Source: a virus. Taken from it: DNA of 21,019 bases. Each line of letters opens with the position of its first letter. The first letter of the stretch is position 1. This document shows, in pieces, positions 1-8,062 of this stretch. The position numbers were made by a program, and so were the translations under genes. Under the pieces are notes generated by a model, which saw only the letters and a program-made list of their open reading frames with translations, made no database searches and had not been told where the DNA came from. The stretch lies in IMG/VR virus record IMGVR_UViG_3300031773_000053, positions 1 through 21,019 of that record, one strand, 5' to 3'.

Positions 1-118
1 CCCTTCCGTTTTTTTCCCCGCTTATGGCTGAAACCCCTATTTTTATAGTGTTATACGTAAGGGCATTTAAGCCCGTAGTAGTTTTTTTTAATGTGTACGG
101 AATTTTGGAGGCTACATA
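1..118 (+). other. Leader upstream of the packaging operon
   Basis: No gene is supported here. The stretch is AT-rich with several T runs. A short inverted repeat (GGGC at 61-64, GCCC at 71-74, 6-nt loop) is followed six bases later by a run of eight T at 82-89, so it could be a weak terminator of an upstream gene or leader structure. A good Shine-Dalgarno, GGAGG at 107-111, sits 7 nt before the first gene. ACGGA at 97-101 and the GGA of the Shine-Dalgarno form a possible CsrA-type double site. A packaging (cos or pac) site often lies next to the small terminase gene, but nothing in the bases proves one. Confidence 0.4.
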
Positions 119-571
119 ATGACTAGAGGACGTAAACGGATACCCGACGAGATTAAAAGACTGCGCGGTATTGATAAGAAGAACCCCCAGAGAATGAATT
201 ACGCATCGCCGAAGCCAGAGCGAAAAAAGCACAGGCGCCCAGCATGGATTAAAGATAAACATGCTATAGAGGCTTGGAAATGTTACGGAGAGCTGCTAGA
301 TAAGCTAGGCGTATTAACCACTACGGATAAAATGGCACTAGAGCAGCTAGCGGTAGCTTATGCCAACTGGCGGCGATACCAGACAATAAGCGAAGAAGAA
401 GGCTTAATAGTAGACGGTCGGCGTAACCCCGCAGACGTCGCTAGCCGTGACTGGTTTGACCGTACCCTAAAGATACTTGTAGAATTTGGGCTAACGCCAG
501 TTAGTAGAGGTAAAATAATAATAGACAAACCTAGCGACGCTGTTAAAGCCATTAACCCTAGAGAGCGATAA
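119..571 (+). CDS. terS: Phage terminase small subunit, P27 family
   Basis: Small terminase subunit, which recognises phage DNA and delivers it to the large subunit to start packaging. The 150-aa length and order match the P27 family: a basic N-terminus (TRGRKRIPDEIKRLRG, then a KKHRRPAW segment) followed by helices (about residues 50-125) with the typical pattern of an alpha-helical DNA-binding and oligomerisation domain, ending in a short tail. It is the first gene of the packaging/head operon, with GGAGG 7 nt upstream of the ATG. Its TAA overlaps the ATG of the large subunit (TAATG), so translation is probably coupled. P27-type systems often have an HNH nuclease nearby for cos cleavage; none is seen in this window. 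Family call is from pattern and position, and is fairly secure. Confidence 0.85.
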   Translation: MTRGRKRIPDEIKRLRGIDKKNPQRMNYASPKPERKKHRRPAWIKDKHAIEAWKCYGELLDKLGVLTTTDKMALEQLAVAYANWRRYQTISEEEGLIVDGRRNPADVASRDWFDRTLKILVEFGLTPVSRGKIIIDKPSDAVKAINPRER

Positions 572-2208
572 TGGTAGATAAGATTACTAAGCGATGGATA
601 GAAAACGCAGCAGACGAAAAAGCAGCGGCGGCGGGGTACTTTATAGATGAAGCGCGCGGCGCGCACGTCTGCGAGTTTATAGAAAAAAACTTGAGATTAT
701 ATGAGGGAGACTACGCAGGTAAGAAAGTATCCTTGATGGATTGGCAGGTTAATTTATTCTATCGTCTATTCGGCTGGGTTAAGTATTCAGACTTCTACAG
801 CCGTGACCTGCGCCGCTTCCGTATTGCGTCTTGCTGGCTTCCGAAGAAAAACGGTAAAAGCCCAGTAGGCGCTTTTGTCGGTTTATACCTACTGGCAGCA
901 GATGGCGAGCCGGGTAACCATGTATATAGCTGCGCGCGAGATTCTAAACAGGCGAGCATTGTACATAAAAATGCTAGAATGATGGTCGAACAGTCGCCAG
1001 CTCTAAACAAGCTATGCATGATTAATAATTCTACCGGCGTAATATCCTACGAGCCTACGCACTCAAACTATCAGATTGTCGCAGGCTCTAACTACCAGAG
1101 CCTAGAAGGTTTAAACGGTAGTTGTATAGTAGACGAAGTACACGTATTAGACAGCCGAACAGCCAGCGCTATAGAGCATGCAGGCATCAGCCGCAGCGAG
1201 TGGCTGCGCTTCGAGATTAGTACAGCGGGTAATAACCCTACGGGCTACGGTCACAAACAATGGGAGTACGGCGAGAAAGTAAACAGCGGAGAGATAGACG
1301 ATAACGAGTTTTTATTTATTAAGTATGCAGCAGATGAAAAGCTAACAGACGACGAACTACTAGACCCGAAGGTATGGCGCGCCGCTAATCCCTCTATGGG
1401 TACTATCATTAGCGAAGACGAATTTAGTAAGTCTTTACACAGAGCTAAGCGCAGCTTAACGGACTGGCAAAACTTCAAGATGTACCGCCTAAATATGTGG
1501 GCTACTTCTGAGGCTACGTGGTTACGTATAGAAGACTGGAAAGCCTGCAAAGTATCATTTACAGAAGACGACCTAGCCGGTAGAGAGTGCATACTAGGGC
1601 TAGACTTATCACGTACTAGAGATATGACAGCCGCAGTACTTGTTTTCACAGATGGAGACGAGTATACAATATTACCTTACTTTTTTTACCCAGAGACAGC
1701 GGCGAAGAATAACGACCATATAGCGCCTTTCTTACAATGGTCTAATGACGGATACCTAGAGCTGATACCGGGCGACGTAATAGACTACGCCTACGTAGAA
1801 AATCGTATTCTACAATTAGCCGAAAAGTATATAATAGGCGAGATAGTTTACGATAGAATGTATGCGGAAGATATTACAACGCGCCTAGAGAATGAGCTAG
1901 GCTGCTTACGTACTAGCTTCCCGCAGACTATTATGCATTTTGCTGGACCGACTGCTGAGTTTGAGCGCTTGGTATTGGCACAGAAGCTAAGACATAACGA
2001 TAACCCTATAATGAATTGGCAGGCTGCTAGCGCTTCCGTTAAAATAGACGTCAACAATAATAAAAGACCCGTTAAGCCGGGAAGTGAAAGCCAGCGTAAA
2101 ATTGACGGAATAGTAGCCGCTATCATGGGGTTAGGTCGTGCCATAGCGGAAGCAGAGCCAGAGGCTACCTACGATTACTACAACGATAACCCGATAGAGC
2201 TATTATGA
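571..2208 (+). CDS. terL: Phage terminase large subunit
   Basis: ATP-driven DNA packaging motor and nuclease acting at the portal. At 545 aa it is normal for the Terminase_1 family of HK97-like phages. The N-terminal ATPase has a deviant Walker A (LPKKNGKS, residues 90-97), as is usual in these proteins, a Walker B (CIVDEVH, 185-191) with the catalytic acidic pair, and a coupling-type segment near 217-223 (STAGNNP). The C-terminal RNase H-like nuclease shows acidic residues at the expected places: GLDLSRTRD (D345, D351), IVYDRMYAED (D428) and KIDGIVAAI (D512). The start overlaps the small subunit stop by one base and the stop overlaps the portal start as ATGA, which indicates strong operon coupling. 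No motif is missing, so it should be active. Confidence 0.95.
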   Translation: MVDKITKRWIENAADEKAAAAGYFIDEARGAHVCEFIEKNLRLYEGDYAGKKVSLMDWQVNLFYRLFGWVKYSDFYSRDLRRFRIASCWLPKKNGKSPVGAFVGLYLLAADGEPGNHVYSCARDSKQASIVHKNARMMVEQSPALNKLCMINNSTGVISYEPTHSNYQIVAGSNYQSLEGLNGSCIVDEVHVLDSRTASAIEHAGISRSEWLRFEISTAGNNPTGYGHKQWEYGEKVNSGEIDDNEFLFIKYAADEKLTDDELLDPKVWRAANPSMGTIISEDEFSKSLHRAKRSLTDWQNFKMYRLNMWATSEATWLRIEDWKACKVSFTEDDLAGRECILGLDLSRTRDMTAAVLVFTDGDEYTILPYFFYPETAAKNNDHIAPFLQWSNDGYLELIPGDVIDYAYVENRILQLAEKYIIGEIVYDRMYAEDITTRLENELGCLRTSFPQTIMHFAGPTAEFERLVLAQKLRHNDNPIMNWQAASASVKIDVNNNKRPVKPGSESQRKIDGIVAAIMGLGRAIAEAEPEATYDYYNDNPIELL

Positions 2209-3848
2209 GCGAGACTTATATAATTGGCGCAGGTATCGACGCTAGCCGCGCAATAGAAAACCCTAACATACCGCTAGGCAGCCCAGAAATATTTAACGAA
2301 GTCTTTAACACTAACATAAGCGGTACGGGTATTAGCGTTAGCCCAGAGCGCGCGCTAAGTATCGCCCCAGTCTTTCAGGCTGTAAACTTAATAAGCGGCG
2401 ACGTAGCGAAGCTACCGCTGAACGTATACCAGCGGCGCCCAGACTTAGGGAATAAAGGGCGCGCCGTCGCAGATAATCACGCAGCGCAGCAGCTTATCAA
2501 GTTTAGACCTAATGCGGAGATGAGCGCTTTTAAGTTTTGGCGGCGCTTAATGACCCACGCGCTACTATGGTCTAACGCATACGCGCTAATAGAGAGAGAC
2601 GACGCCGGGCGACCCGTTGCGCTTTTGCCACTATTACCAGATAGAACTAGCCCACAGCGAGCAGAAGACGGTAGCTTATTCTATGTATCAGAGATAGGCG
2701 GCGAGCTTCAAGGCTTCGCAGCTTCTAACATTCTACACATAGAACAGATTAGCGTATCAGGGCTGCAAGACTGCCAAGTAATCTACAAGGCGCGCGAGAG
2801 CTTCGCGCTAGCTATAGCCGCTGAGCAATTCGCTAGTAAGTACTTTTCTAATGGTGGGCGCATTGGCGGTATTCTGGAAATGCCAGCCGGTATGCAGAAA
2901 CAAGGCGCAGATAATCTAGAAGCGGGCTTTAGAAAAACATACGATAGCATAGACGCCAGCTTTAAGACGGTTATTTTAAGAGACGGCGCTAAGTTTCATC
3001 AAGCGCAGTTTACGCCAGAACAGACACAAATGACAGCGGCGCGTACCCAGCAAGTAAGAGAAGTAGCGCGCTGGTTCAATATACCGCCGCATAAGCTGGG
3101 AGACGATGCGCGAGCGTCTTACAATTCTCTAGAGCAGGAAAACAGAAGCTACCTTAACCATTGTCTAAGCGCGTGGCTAAAGACTATAGAAAGCGAATGT
3201 TACCTAAAACTACTAGCGCCGCTTGAACAAGAGGCTAACAGCCACTTTATAGAGTTTAACGTAGGCGCACTTATAGCAGCAGATATATCTACACAGTACC
3301 AGATATACAGAACAGGCATAGAAGCCGGGATACTATCGCCCGACGAAGTGCGCGCTATGCAAAACTTGAACCCGCGCACAGACGGGCTAGGCGGTAAGTA
3401 TCTACGACCGCTTAATATGGAGTATGCCGACTTCGAGCCGGAAGTAGTCGAAGCAGAGCGCGGGCTAGAAGAAAATAGCTATAAAGTATTAGACGCCAGC
3501 GTAGCGCGTTTTACTGGCTATCTATCCCGTAAGGTAATTAGAGAGGGTAACAAGAAAAACCTAGCGCGCTTTTTAACTTGGATAGAAAGTCACCTAGACG
3601 AAGAAAAGAAAAACCTAAGAGACGAAGTAAAAGACGCTATAGAGTTACTGGCGGCGATTACTGGCAAAGACGCAGCGGCGCTACAGGACAATCTAGCGCG
3701 GCATATATTCGGCTCTATGGGCGAGACTATAGAAGGCGTACTAACTACAACAGAAACAGAGCAGCGTAGCGCAGCTCTGAAAGCAGTACTTAAAGACTTT
3801 ACTAAAGATATTCTAGCGAGTTATCGCAGGGAGTTAGACAGTGAGTAA
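2205..3848 (+). CDS. Portal protein, HK97 type, with extended C-terminus
   Basis: Forms the dodecameric ring at the capsid vertex through which DNA passes. The region after about residue 45 has the typical HK97-type pattern: VFQAVNLISGDVAKLPLNVYQR, then LLPLLPDRTSP, ILHIEQISVSG, GGILEMP, FHQAQFTPEQTQM, and VAREVARWFNIPPHKLGD-like sequence close to residues 285-300, which is very characteristic. At 547 aa it is longer than the common 380-450 aa; the extra part is a C-terminal charged helical region (about residues 420-547: KKNLARFLTWIESHLDEEKK and following). Such extensions occur in some HK97-like portals and may act in scaffolding or cargo contact; that is inference. Starts with ATG overlapping the terL stop and ends overlapping the protease GTG. 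Confidence 0.92.
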   Translation: MSETYIIGAGIDASRAIENPNIPLGSPEIFNEVFNTNISGTGISVSPERALSIAPVFQAVNLISGDVAKLPLNVYQRRPDLGNKGRAVADNHAAQQLIKFRPNAEMSAFKFWRRLMTHALLWSNAYALIERDDAGRPVALLPLLPDRTSPQRAEDGSLFYVSEIGGELQGFAASNILHIEQISVSGLQDCQVIYKARESFALAIAAEQFASKYFSNGGRIGGILEMPAGMQKQGADNLEAGFRKTYDSIDASFKTVILRDGAKFHQAQFTPEQTQMTAARTQQVREVARWFNIPPHKLGDDARASYNSLEQENRSYLNHCLSAWLKTIESECYLKLLAPLEQEANSHFIEFNVGALIAADISTQYQIYRTGIEAGILSPDEVRAMQNLNPRTDGLGGKYLRPLNMEYADFEPEVVEAERGLEENSYKVLDASVARFTGYLSRKVIREGNKKNLARFLTWIESHLDEEKKNLRDEVKDAIELLAAITGKDAAALQDNLARHIFGSMGETIEGVLTTTETEQRSAALKAVLKDFTKDILASYRRELDSE

Positions 3849-4473
3849 GATATTTCCTAATGAAAAGCCGGTTACAGTAGAGACACGCGCAGATGGTAAG
3901 CAAATGGTAACGGGCTACGCCGCCGTCTTTCATCGTAGCGACGATAGCGGTACGCAGTACCAGCTCATGGACAATTACTACGAGCGTATACAGCCGGGCG
4001 CTTTTGATAGAGCGCTAGCAGAGATGCAAGACGTAAGAGCGCTATTTAACCATGATGCTAATATAGTTTTGGGTCGCACAAAATCTAATACGCTGCGGCT
4101 TACGACAGACTCTACAGGGCTACGCTACGAAGTAGACTTGCCAGAGACACAGCAAGCCGCAGACTTAGCTAAAAGCATTACGCGCGGCGACGTCTCCGGC
4201 TCTAGCTTCGCCTTTAGTGTAACCGCAGAGGGGCAAGAGATAGAGCGCAGCGACGGGCAGACATATAGAAACATAACAGACGCTAACTTATTTGATGTAT
4301 CGGTAGTAACCTACCCAGCATACGAAAGCGCTACAACTGGGCTTCGCAGTAGTGAAAATCTAGAAGAAGCTAAAGCCGCTTTATCTAAGTGGGAAGCCGA
4401 AGAAAACAGAGAGCGCGACGCAGTAAAGAAAAGATTAGCACAAATTAAACTTGACGCTAACGAAGATTTATAG
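3841..4473 (+). CDS. Prohead protease, HK97 (U35) family
   Basis: Serine protease that matures the procapsid by cutting the delta domain from the major capsid protein and then itself. The 210-aa length fits. Landmarks are GYAAVFH (25-31), ERIQPGAFDRAL (48-59), the catalytic His context LFNHD (H71), the Ser context GDVSGSSFAF (116-125; candidate nucleophile in SGSS) and DLFDVSVVTYPAYESA-like sequence near 150-163. Start is GTG at 3841, overlapping the portal stop by 8 nt, with GGGAG about 8 nt upstream; no better ATG exists before the conserved region. The C-terminal 40 residues are charged and helical. Followed by a 148-nt gap before the capsid gene, the largest in the head module. Confidence 0.92.
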   Translation: MSKIFPNEKPVTVETRADGKQMVTGYAAVFHRSDDSGTQYQLMDNYYERIQPGAFDRALAEMQDVRALFNHDANIVLGRTKSNTLRLTTDSTGLRYEVDLPETQQAADLAKSITRGDVSGSSFAFSVTAEGQEIERSDGQTYRNITDANLFDVSVVTYPAYESATTGLRSSENLEEAKAALSKWEAEENRERDAVKKRLAQIKLDANEDL

Positions 4474-4621
4474 ATAATTCTCAATAGTCGAAGCGCTTAG
4501 CTTCGCTACCACATTCTAAAGCGAACCCGTACAGGCTGTAGCTATAGCGTATTACACGTATATAGGTATGGCTTTTTTTTGGCGCATACCTTAGAAAATT
4601 CTATTTTTAAGGACTTATACA
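4474..4621 (+). promoter_or_regulatory. Structured leader of the major capsid gene
   Basis: A 148-nt non-coding gap before the most highly expressed gene of the module. It holds a perfect 6-bp hairpin with a 5-nt loop (CGAAGC 4489-4494, GCTTCG 4500-4505), and a second inverted repeat GGTATG 4565-4570 / CATACC 4585-4590 whose loop contains eight T. The capsid Shine-Dalgarno AAGGA is at 4609-4613, 8 nt before the ATG. An AT-rich segment around 4545-4570 could hold a -10 element but I cannot pick one confidently. Likely roles are a capsid promoter, a transcript-processing or stability element, or a partial terminator; the sequence alone does not decide. Confidence 0.45.
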
Positions 4622-5941
4622 ATGGCAGTAGATAAAGTACAAGAGCTGCAAGAGCAGCGAAACGGCTTAGCCGCAGAAATTAAAGAGCTAGGTAACACAC
4701 AGGAAAGCTGGACAGACGAACAGCGCGCGCGCTGGGAAGATGTGAACGCAGAGTACGATAGCGTACTAGAGCGACAGCAGGCAGAAAAAGAAAAGCTAGA
4801 CGTCTCCGCACGTCTGGACACTATCAGCGAAGAAAGAGAGCGCAGCGAATGGCAGGCGAAGCGCAATAATGAGCCTACGCCAATTAATGACGATACGCGC
4901 TCTAAGGCTTTACTGGCATGGTGTCAGCACCAGTCCGGCATGGAAGTAGGCAACGAACTTAACGAAGCAGCTACCCGCTGCGGAGTAGACCCGCGCCGCA
5001 GCTTCTTTGAGATTAATTTACGCGCTGCTGAGACGTTTAATAATCGTGGCTTCGGCAGCGAATATCGAGCGCAGAGTACGAGCAGCACCGAAGGCGGATA
5101 CACTATTCCAGAGGGCTTTAGTAATGAGCTAGAGCGAGCTTTGCTGGCTTTTGGTGGACCGCGCCGTGTAAGTCGTATTTTGCGTACTGCTTCTGGTAAT
5201 ACTATTCCGTTTCCAACCGTAAACGACTCTGGAAACAAGGGCGCAATTTTAGCCGAAAATACGCAAGTGTCAGAGCAAGATGTTGTATATGCTAGTATAA
5301 ATTTATCGGCGTATAAATATTCTAGCCGCCTTCTGCGCGTTTCGGCTGAGCTAATGCAGGATTCTGCATTTAATCTAGGCGCGGAATTAGGCAGCATGAT
5401 AGGCGAACGTCTAGGGCGTATTACCGCTGAGCATTTTACTACAGGTACAGGCTCTAGCCAGCCCGAAGGTATCGTAACTGGTTCTACTTTAGGCGTAACG
5501 GCAGCAAGTGCTACCGCTATTACTATGGACGAGCTAATTGACCTTCTAGCTAGTATCGACCCAGCCTATCAGGATTCGCCTAGCTGTGGATTTATGATGC
5601 ACAACAGCGTAAAATCTGCGGTGCGTAAGCTGAAAGATTCTAATAACCAGTATCTATGGCAGCCCGGTTTAACTTCCGACGCGCCAGATGTGCTACTTGG
5701 CAAGCCCGTAGTAGTTAATCAAGAGATGGCTAGCAGTATCGCAGCGAGCGCTAAGACGGTACTCTGCGGCGATTTTAGTAAGTTCTTAATTCGAGATTGT
5801 GGGTCTATACGACTCGCCCGTATGGACGAGCGCTATCGTGATTACGACCAGACAGGCTTCGTCGCCTTCTCCCGTCATGATTCGGTATTATTAGACGCTG
5901 GTACTAATCCTGTTAAGCACTTAGTACAGGCAGCTAGCTAA
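4622..5941 (+). CDS. Major capsid protein, HK97 fold
   Basis: Main shell protein of the head. The 439-aa precursor has the classic arrangement: an N-terminal helical, charged delta (scaffold) domain of about 100 residues (VDKVQELQEQRNGLAAEIKE onward, rich in E/K/Q, predicted coiled coil), a linker, and then the folded domain starting around GGYTIPEGFSNEL (about residues 158-170). Downstream are typical family segments such as GNTIPFPTVND, the E-loop region with ILAENTQVSEQD, the spine-helix type sequence VSAELMQDSAFNLGAELGSMIGERLGR, EGIVTG, and VLLGKPVVVNQEM. The protease cleavage site should lie between about residues 100 and 150, probably not far before the GGYTIPEG segment. ATG is supported by AAGGA at the proper distance. 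Confidence 0.95.
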   Translation: MAVDKVQELQEQRNGLAAEIKELGNTQESWTDEQRARWEDVNAEYDSVLERQQAEKEKLDVSARLDTISEERERSEWQAKRNNEPTPINDDTRSKALLAWCQHQSGMEVGNELNEAATRCGVDPRRSFFEINLRAAETFNNRGFGSEYRAQSTSSTEGGYTIPEGFSNELERALLAFGGPRRVSRILRTASGNTIPFPTVNDSGNKGAILAENTQVSEQDVVYASINLSAYKYSSRLLRVSAELMQDSAFNLGAELGSMIGERLGRITAEHFTTGTGSSQPEGIVTGSTLGVTAASATAITMDELIDLLASIDPAYQDSPSCGFMMHNSVKSAVRKLKDSNNQYLWQPGLTSDAPDVLLGKPVVVNQEMASSIAASAKTVLCGDFSKFLIRDCGSIRLARMDERYRDYDQTGFVAFSRHDSVLLDAGTNPVKHLVQAAS

Positions 5942-5958
5942 TTACTAAAGGGGAAAAA

Positions 5959-6177
5959 ATGAAAGTTAAGCTATTAGTAAGTCGAGCCGGTACTAACTTT
6001 ACGCAGTCAGTAGGCGACGTAATAGAAGTATCAGACGACGAAGGTAAGCGCTTAATTGATTCTCTACAAGCTGTAGCGGCTGGGGGTAAAGCCCCCAGCC
6101 GTAAGGCTGTAGTAGAAGCAGCCGCGCTAAAGCCACCTAAGAAACGAAGTAAAAAGAAAGTAACCCGTAGTGAATAA
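5959..6177 (+). CDS. Small protein between capsid and connector genes
   Basis: A 72-aa protein with a strong Shine-Dalgarno (AAAGGGG, about 6 nt upstream). The N-terminal half (MKVKLLVSRAGTNFTQSVGD, then VIEVSDDEGKRLI) looks like a small beta fold seen in short head proteins that sit just after the capsid gene; such proteins are often annotated as head fibre, decoration or Rho-like N-terminal proteins. The C-terminal 30 residues are Ala/Lys/Arg-rich (ending PPKKRSKKKVTRSE), probably disordered and nucleic-acid binding. Its middle codons encode an exceptionally strong RNA hairpin (see separate feature). Its end overlaps the next gene's GTG by 8 nt. Function unknown. Confidence 0.7.
   Translation: MKVKLLVSRAGTNFTQSVGDVIEVSDDEGKRLIDSLQAVAAGGKAPSRKAVVEAAALKPPKKRSKKKVTRSE
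6076..6102 (+). other. Very strong RNA hairpin inside a coding region
   Basis: Nine perfectly paired bases, GGCTGGGGG (6078-6086) and CCCCCAGCC (6092-6100), enclose the loop TAAAG; C6077-G6101 and a G-T wobble at 6076/6102 extend it to 11 pairs. The stem includes five consecutive G-C pairs, unusual in this genome where G5 and C5 runs are rare. It is not followed by a T run, so it is not a standard terminator. It lies in the small gene between capsid and connector genes, where a pause, RNase stop or 3'-end stabiliser could set capsid mRNA above connector mRNA. Confidence 0.7.
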
Positions 6178-6781
6178 GTACGCTATAAAAACTATAACAG
6201 CGCCGACAGACGAGCCGATAGACTCGACAGAAGTTAAGCGCCATATAGCCGTAGATACCGCAGACTTCGATACCTTGATTAATGACTATATCAAGGCTGC
6301 GCGCATGTATATAGAAGCCAAGACAGGGCGCCAGATATGTACTGCTACTTACGACCTAATAACGGATAGGCTACCCGCTGGGCGTAATGTAATTAACCTA
6401 CCTAAAGGCGAACTACAGAGCGTAACACATATAAAATATATAGATATAGACGGCGCGCAGCAGACGCTAAGCAGCTCTAAGTATAAAGCATCGGATAGTA
6501 GAGAGCCTGCAATAATCCAGCCTGCATATAATGAGGTCTGGGCTGTTAGCCGCCGGGAGATAGACGCTGTAGAGATTCGCTTTGTATGTGGCTATGGCGA
6601 TTCGGACGCTACGCCGGAAGGTATCAAGCAAGCCGCGCTTATGTTAGTGGCGCACTGGTTCGAGAATAGAGAAGCGGTAATAGTTGGCACTAATGTAGCT
6701 ACCGTACCGCTAGCCGTAGACGCGCTTTTAACACAGTACCAACTTGGAGACGCCAACACATGGTACGAGCCGGTAAGCTAA
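6170..6781 (+). CDS. Head-tail connector, gp6-like
   Basis: Adaptor ring protein that attaches to the portal and extends the DNA channel. The 203-aa sequence has the family pattern: PIDSTEVKRHIAVD followed by DTLINDYIKAARMYIEAKTGR (about residues 20-56), the well known helical start of HK97 gp6 / phage_conn proteins, then a beta segment (NVINLPKGELQSVTHIKY) and a C-terminal helix PEGIKQAALMLVAHWFENRE (about 155-175). Start is GTG at 6170, overlapping the previous stop by 8 nt. The stop overlaps the start of the adaptor gene by 22 nt. Position between capsid and adaptor agrees with the call. Confidence 0.88.
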   Translation: MNKYAIKTITAPTDEPIDSTEVKRHIAVDTADFDTLINDYIKAARMYIEAKTGRQICTATYDLITDRLPAGRNVINLPKGELQSVTHIKYIDIDGAQQTLSSSKYKASDSREPAIIQPAYNEVWAVSRREIDAVEIRFVCGYGDSDATPEGIKQAALMLVAHWFENREAVIVGTNVATVPLAVDALLTQYQLGDANTWYEPVS

Positions 6782-7089
6782 GGCACAGAGTAGCCTTACA
6801 AAATAATACAGGTACAGCAGACAGCGCCGGGCAAGTGTCGGAAAGTTGGACTACATACAGTACAGTCTATGGCGAAGTTATAGACACTGGCGGCGTAGAG
6901 AAGGTGAGAGGACAGCAAGTAGACGCAACGATAAGCGCGCTAGTACGCATACGCTACCCAGCCTCTGGCACGTTTCCTACAGCAGAGCATAGGGTAAGCT
7001 GGGATAGTCGCATCTTTAATATCGAAACCGTACAGCGAAAAGACACGCACGAGCGCGAGCTATGGCTATTATGTCGGGAGGCTGTATAA
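6760..7089 (+). CDS. Head-tail adaptor (head closure) protein
   Basis: A 109-aa protein of the phage head-tail joining family (SPP1 gp16 / HK97 gp7 type), which closes the head after packaging. Visible family features are the start AGKLRHRVALQNNTGTADSAG (reading: small basic start, 'RV.LQ'), then ESWTTYSTVYGEV (about residues 28-40), and the late beta strand part RVSWDSRIFNIETVQRKDTHERELWLLC (about 78-106). The first 22 nt lie within the connector gene. The stop is directly followed by the next ATG (TAAATG). Confidence is high from combined sequence and order. Confidence 0.85.
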   Translation: MVRAGKLRHRVALQNNTGTADSAGQVSESWTTYSTVYGEVIDTGGVEKVRGQQVDATISALVRIRYPASGTFPTAEHRVSWDSRIFNIETVQRKDTHERELWLLCREAV

Positions 7090-7626
7090 ATGGCTAAAGC
7101 CTTCGAGTTAGTTAATCGAGATATACCGCTAGTAGAAGCTAGTTTTAAGAAGCTAACGCCTTCGCTACAGCGACAGGTAACTAGAAAAGTGGTAGGCGCG
7201 ATGAGTACGCTACTTAAAGGCGAGTATAGAAAACGCACACCGCGCTCTAAGATTACAGGTACGCACTTACTAAAGGGTAAGACTAAACAGTGGGGAGGCG
7301 GTAAAGACCAGCTTAAAAAAGCTATAACAGATAAGCGCTCTCCAAAATGGAAAAATCAAGCAGCTATACGTAAAGCCGGTATTATTGGTGTAGCTGCTGG
7401 TTATGATTACACGAAGGGCAGCCCTAAAGCAGCAAACTACGCGCACTTAGTAAACGATGGACACGTAGCCGTCTATTGGGGTAATCGTGGCGGCGGTATT
7501 GTTAAAGGGCTACACTGGCAGAAGGTAGCCCGTGCAGCAGCCGCAAGTAAAGGTAAGAGTGTAGTAGCTGCGAAAGCAAAAGCAGCAGTAACAGCAGCAG
7601 TACTAAAGGTAGCTAAGAAGGGTTAA
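7090..7626 (+). CDS. HK97 gp10-like / tail completion protein
   Basis: A 178-aa basic protein in the gp10-family slot between head closure and tail terminator. Features include KLTPSLQRQVTRKVVGAMSTLL (a helix starting near residue 22), KGEYRKRTPR (about 42-51; the 'R.PR/K.TG.L' pattern is typical), and NYAHLVNDGHVAVYWGNRGG (about 117-136), matching the 'Y...vE.G' C-terminal motif of the family. The last 40 residues are Ala/Lys-rich and probably flexible. It likely helps to join the completed tail to the head. The sequence is somewhat diverged, so the exact role within the neck is less certain. Confidence 0.75.
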   Translation: MAKAFELVNRDIPLVEASFKKLTPSLQRQVTRKVVGAMSTLLKGEYRKRTPRSKITGTHLLKGKTKQWGGGKDQLKKAITDKRSPKWKNQAAIRKAGIIGVAAGYDYTKGSPKAANYAHLVNDGHVAVYWGNRGGGIVKGLHWQKVARAAAASKGKSVVAAKAKAAVTAAVLKVAKKG

Positions 7627-7628
7627 GC

Positions 7629-8051
7629 ATGGCGGGTATTGGTACAGGATTACGTACTTACTTACTAACTGTAACAGACGTTACAGACTTAGTTAGTAGT
7701 CGTATGCGACCTGATGCACTGATACAGAATGAGACTTTCCCGGCGTTAGTCATAGAAGAATTTAGTAGCGACCATAGCCACACAATAAGCGCTAGTAGCG
7801 GTATAGTTACAAGTGATATAAACATTAGCTGTTACAGCGAGAGCAGACTAGAAGCAGAAAACGTAGCAGAGAAAGTAAGAGCAGCACTACAGGGCTACAC
7901 GGGTAGCGCGGGTAGTGAAACAATCCAGAGCAGTATTTTACGAAACAGAGCTAGCGCGTATATGGTTCCAGCCGACGGCAGCGACGGCGGGCTATACGTT
8001 ACGGCTTTACTATTCGAGATTGTCTTAACTGAGGCAATCCCAACTTTTTAG
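7629..8051 (+). CDS. Tail terminator (DUF3168-type)
   Basis: A 140-aa protein with the pattern of the minor tail U / DUF3168 family, which caps the growing tail tube: GIGTGLRTYLLTVTDVTDLVSSRMRPD (residues 3-29), FPALVIEEFSSDHSHT (37-52), then DINISCYSESRLEAENVAEKVRAAL (67-91; the 'D..v.cws.s...a..la..v..al' helix is the family hallmark) and LYVTALLFEIVL near the end. It precedes the tail tube gene as expected. ATG starts 2 nt after the previous stop. Confidence 0.85.
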   Translation: MAGIGTGLRTYLLTVTDVTDLVSSRMRPDALIQNETFPALVIEEFSSDHSHTISASSGIVTSDINISCYSESRLEAENVAEKVRAALQGYTGSAGSETIQSSILRNRASAYMVPADGSDGGLYVTALLFEIVLTEAIPTF

Positions 8052-8062
8052 GAGTTTTTGAG

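Noticed and set aside
61-89. Strong terminator in the first leader
   Set aside because: Only four perfect base pairs and the T run begins seven bases after the stem; kept as a weak possibility within the leader entry.
3578-3769. 63-aa plus-strand frame within the portal gene
   Set aside because: An Arg-rich shift of the charged helical portal C-terminus; no ribosome site or independent evidence.
4924-5397. 157-aa open frame on the minus strand inside the capsid gene
   Set aside because: It lies fully within the certain capsid gene, is Ser/Arg/Leu-rich as expected for an antisense shadow, and has no family pattern. The same applies to minus-strand frames within terL, the tape measure and the PRTase-HAD gene.
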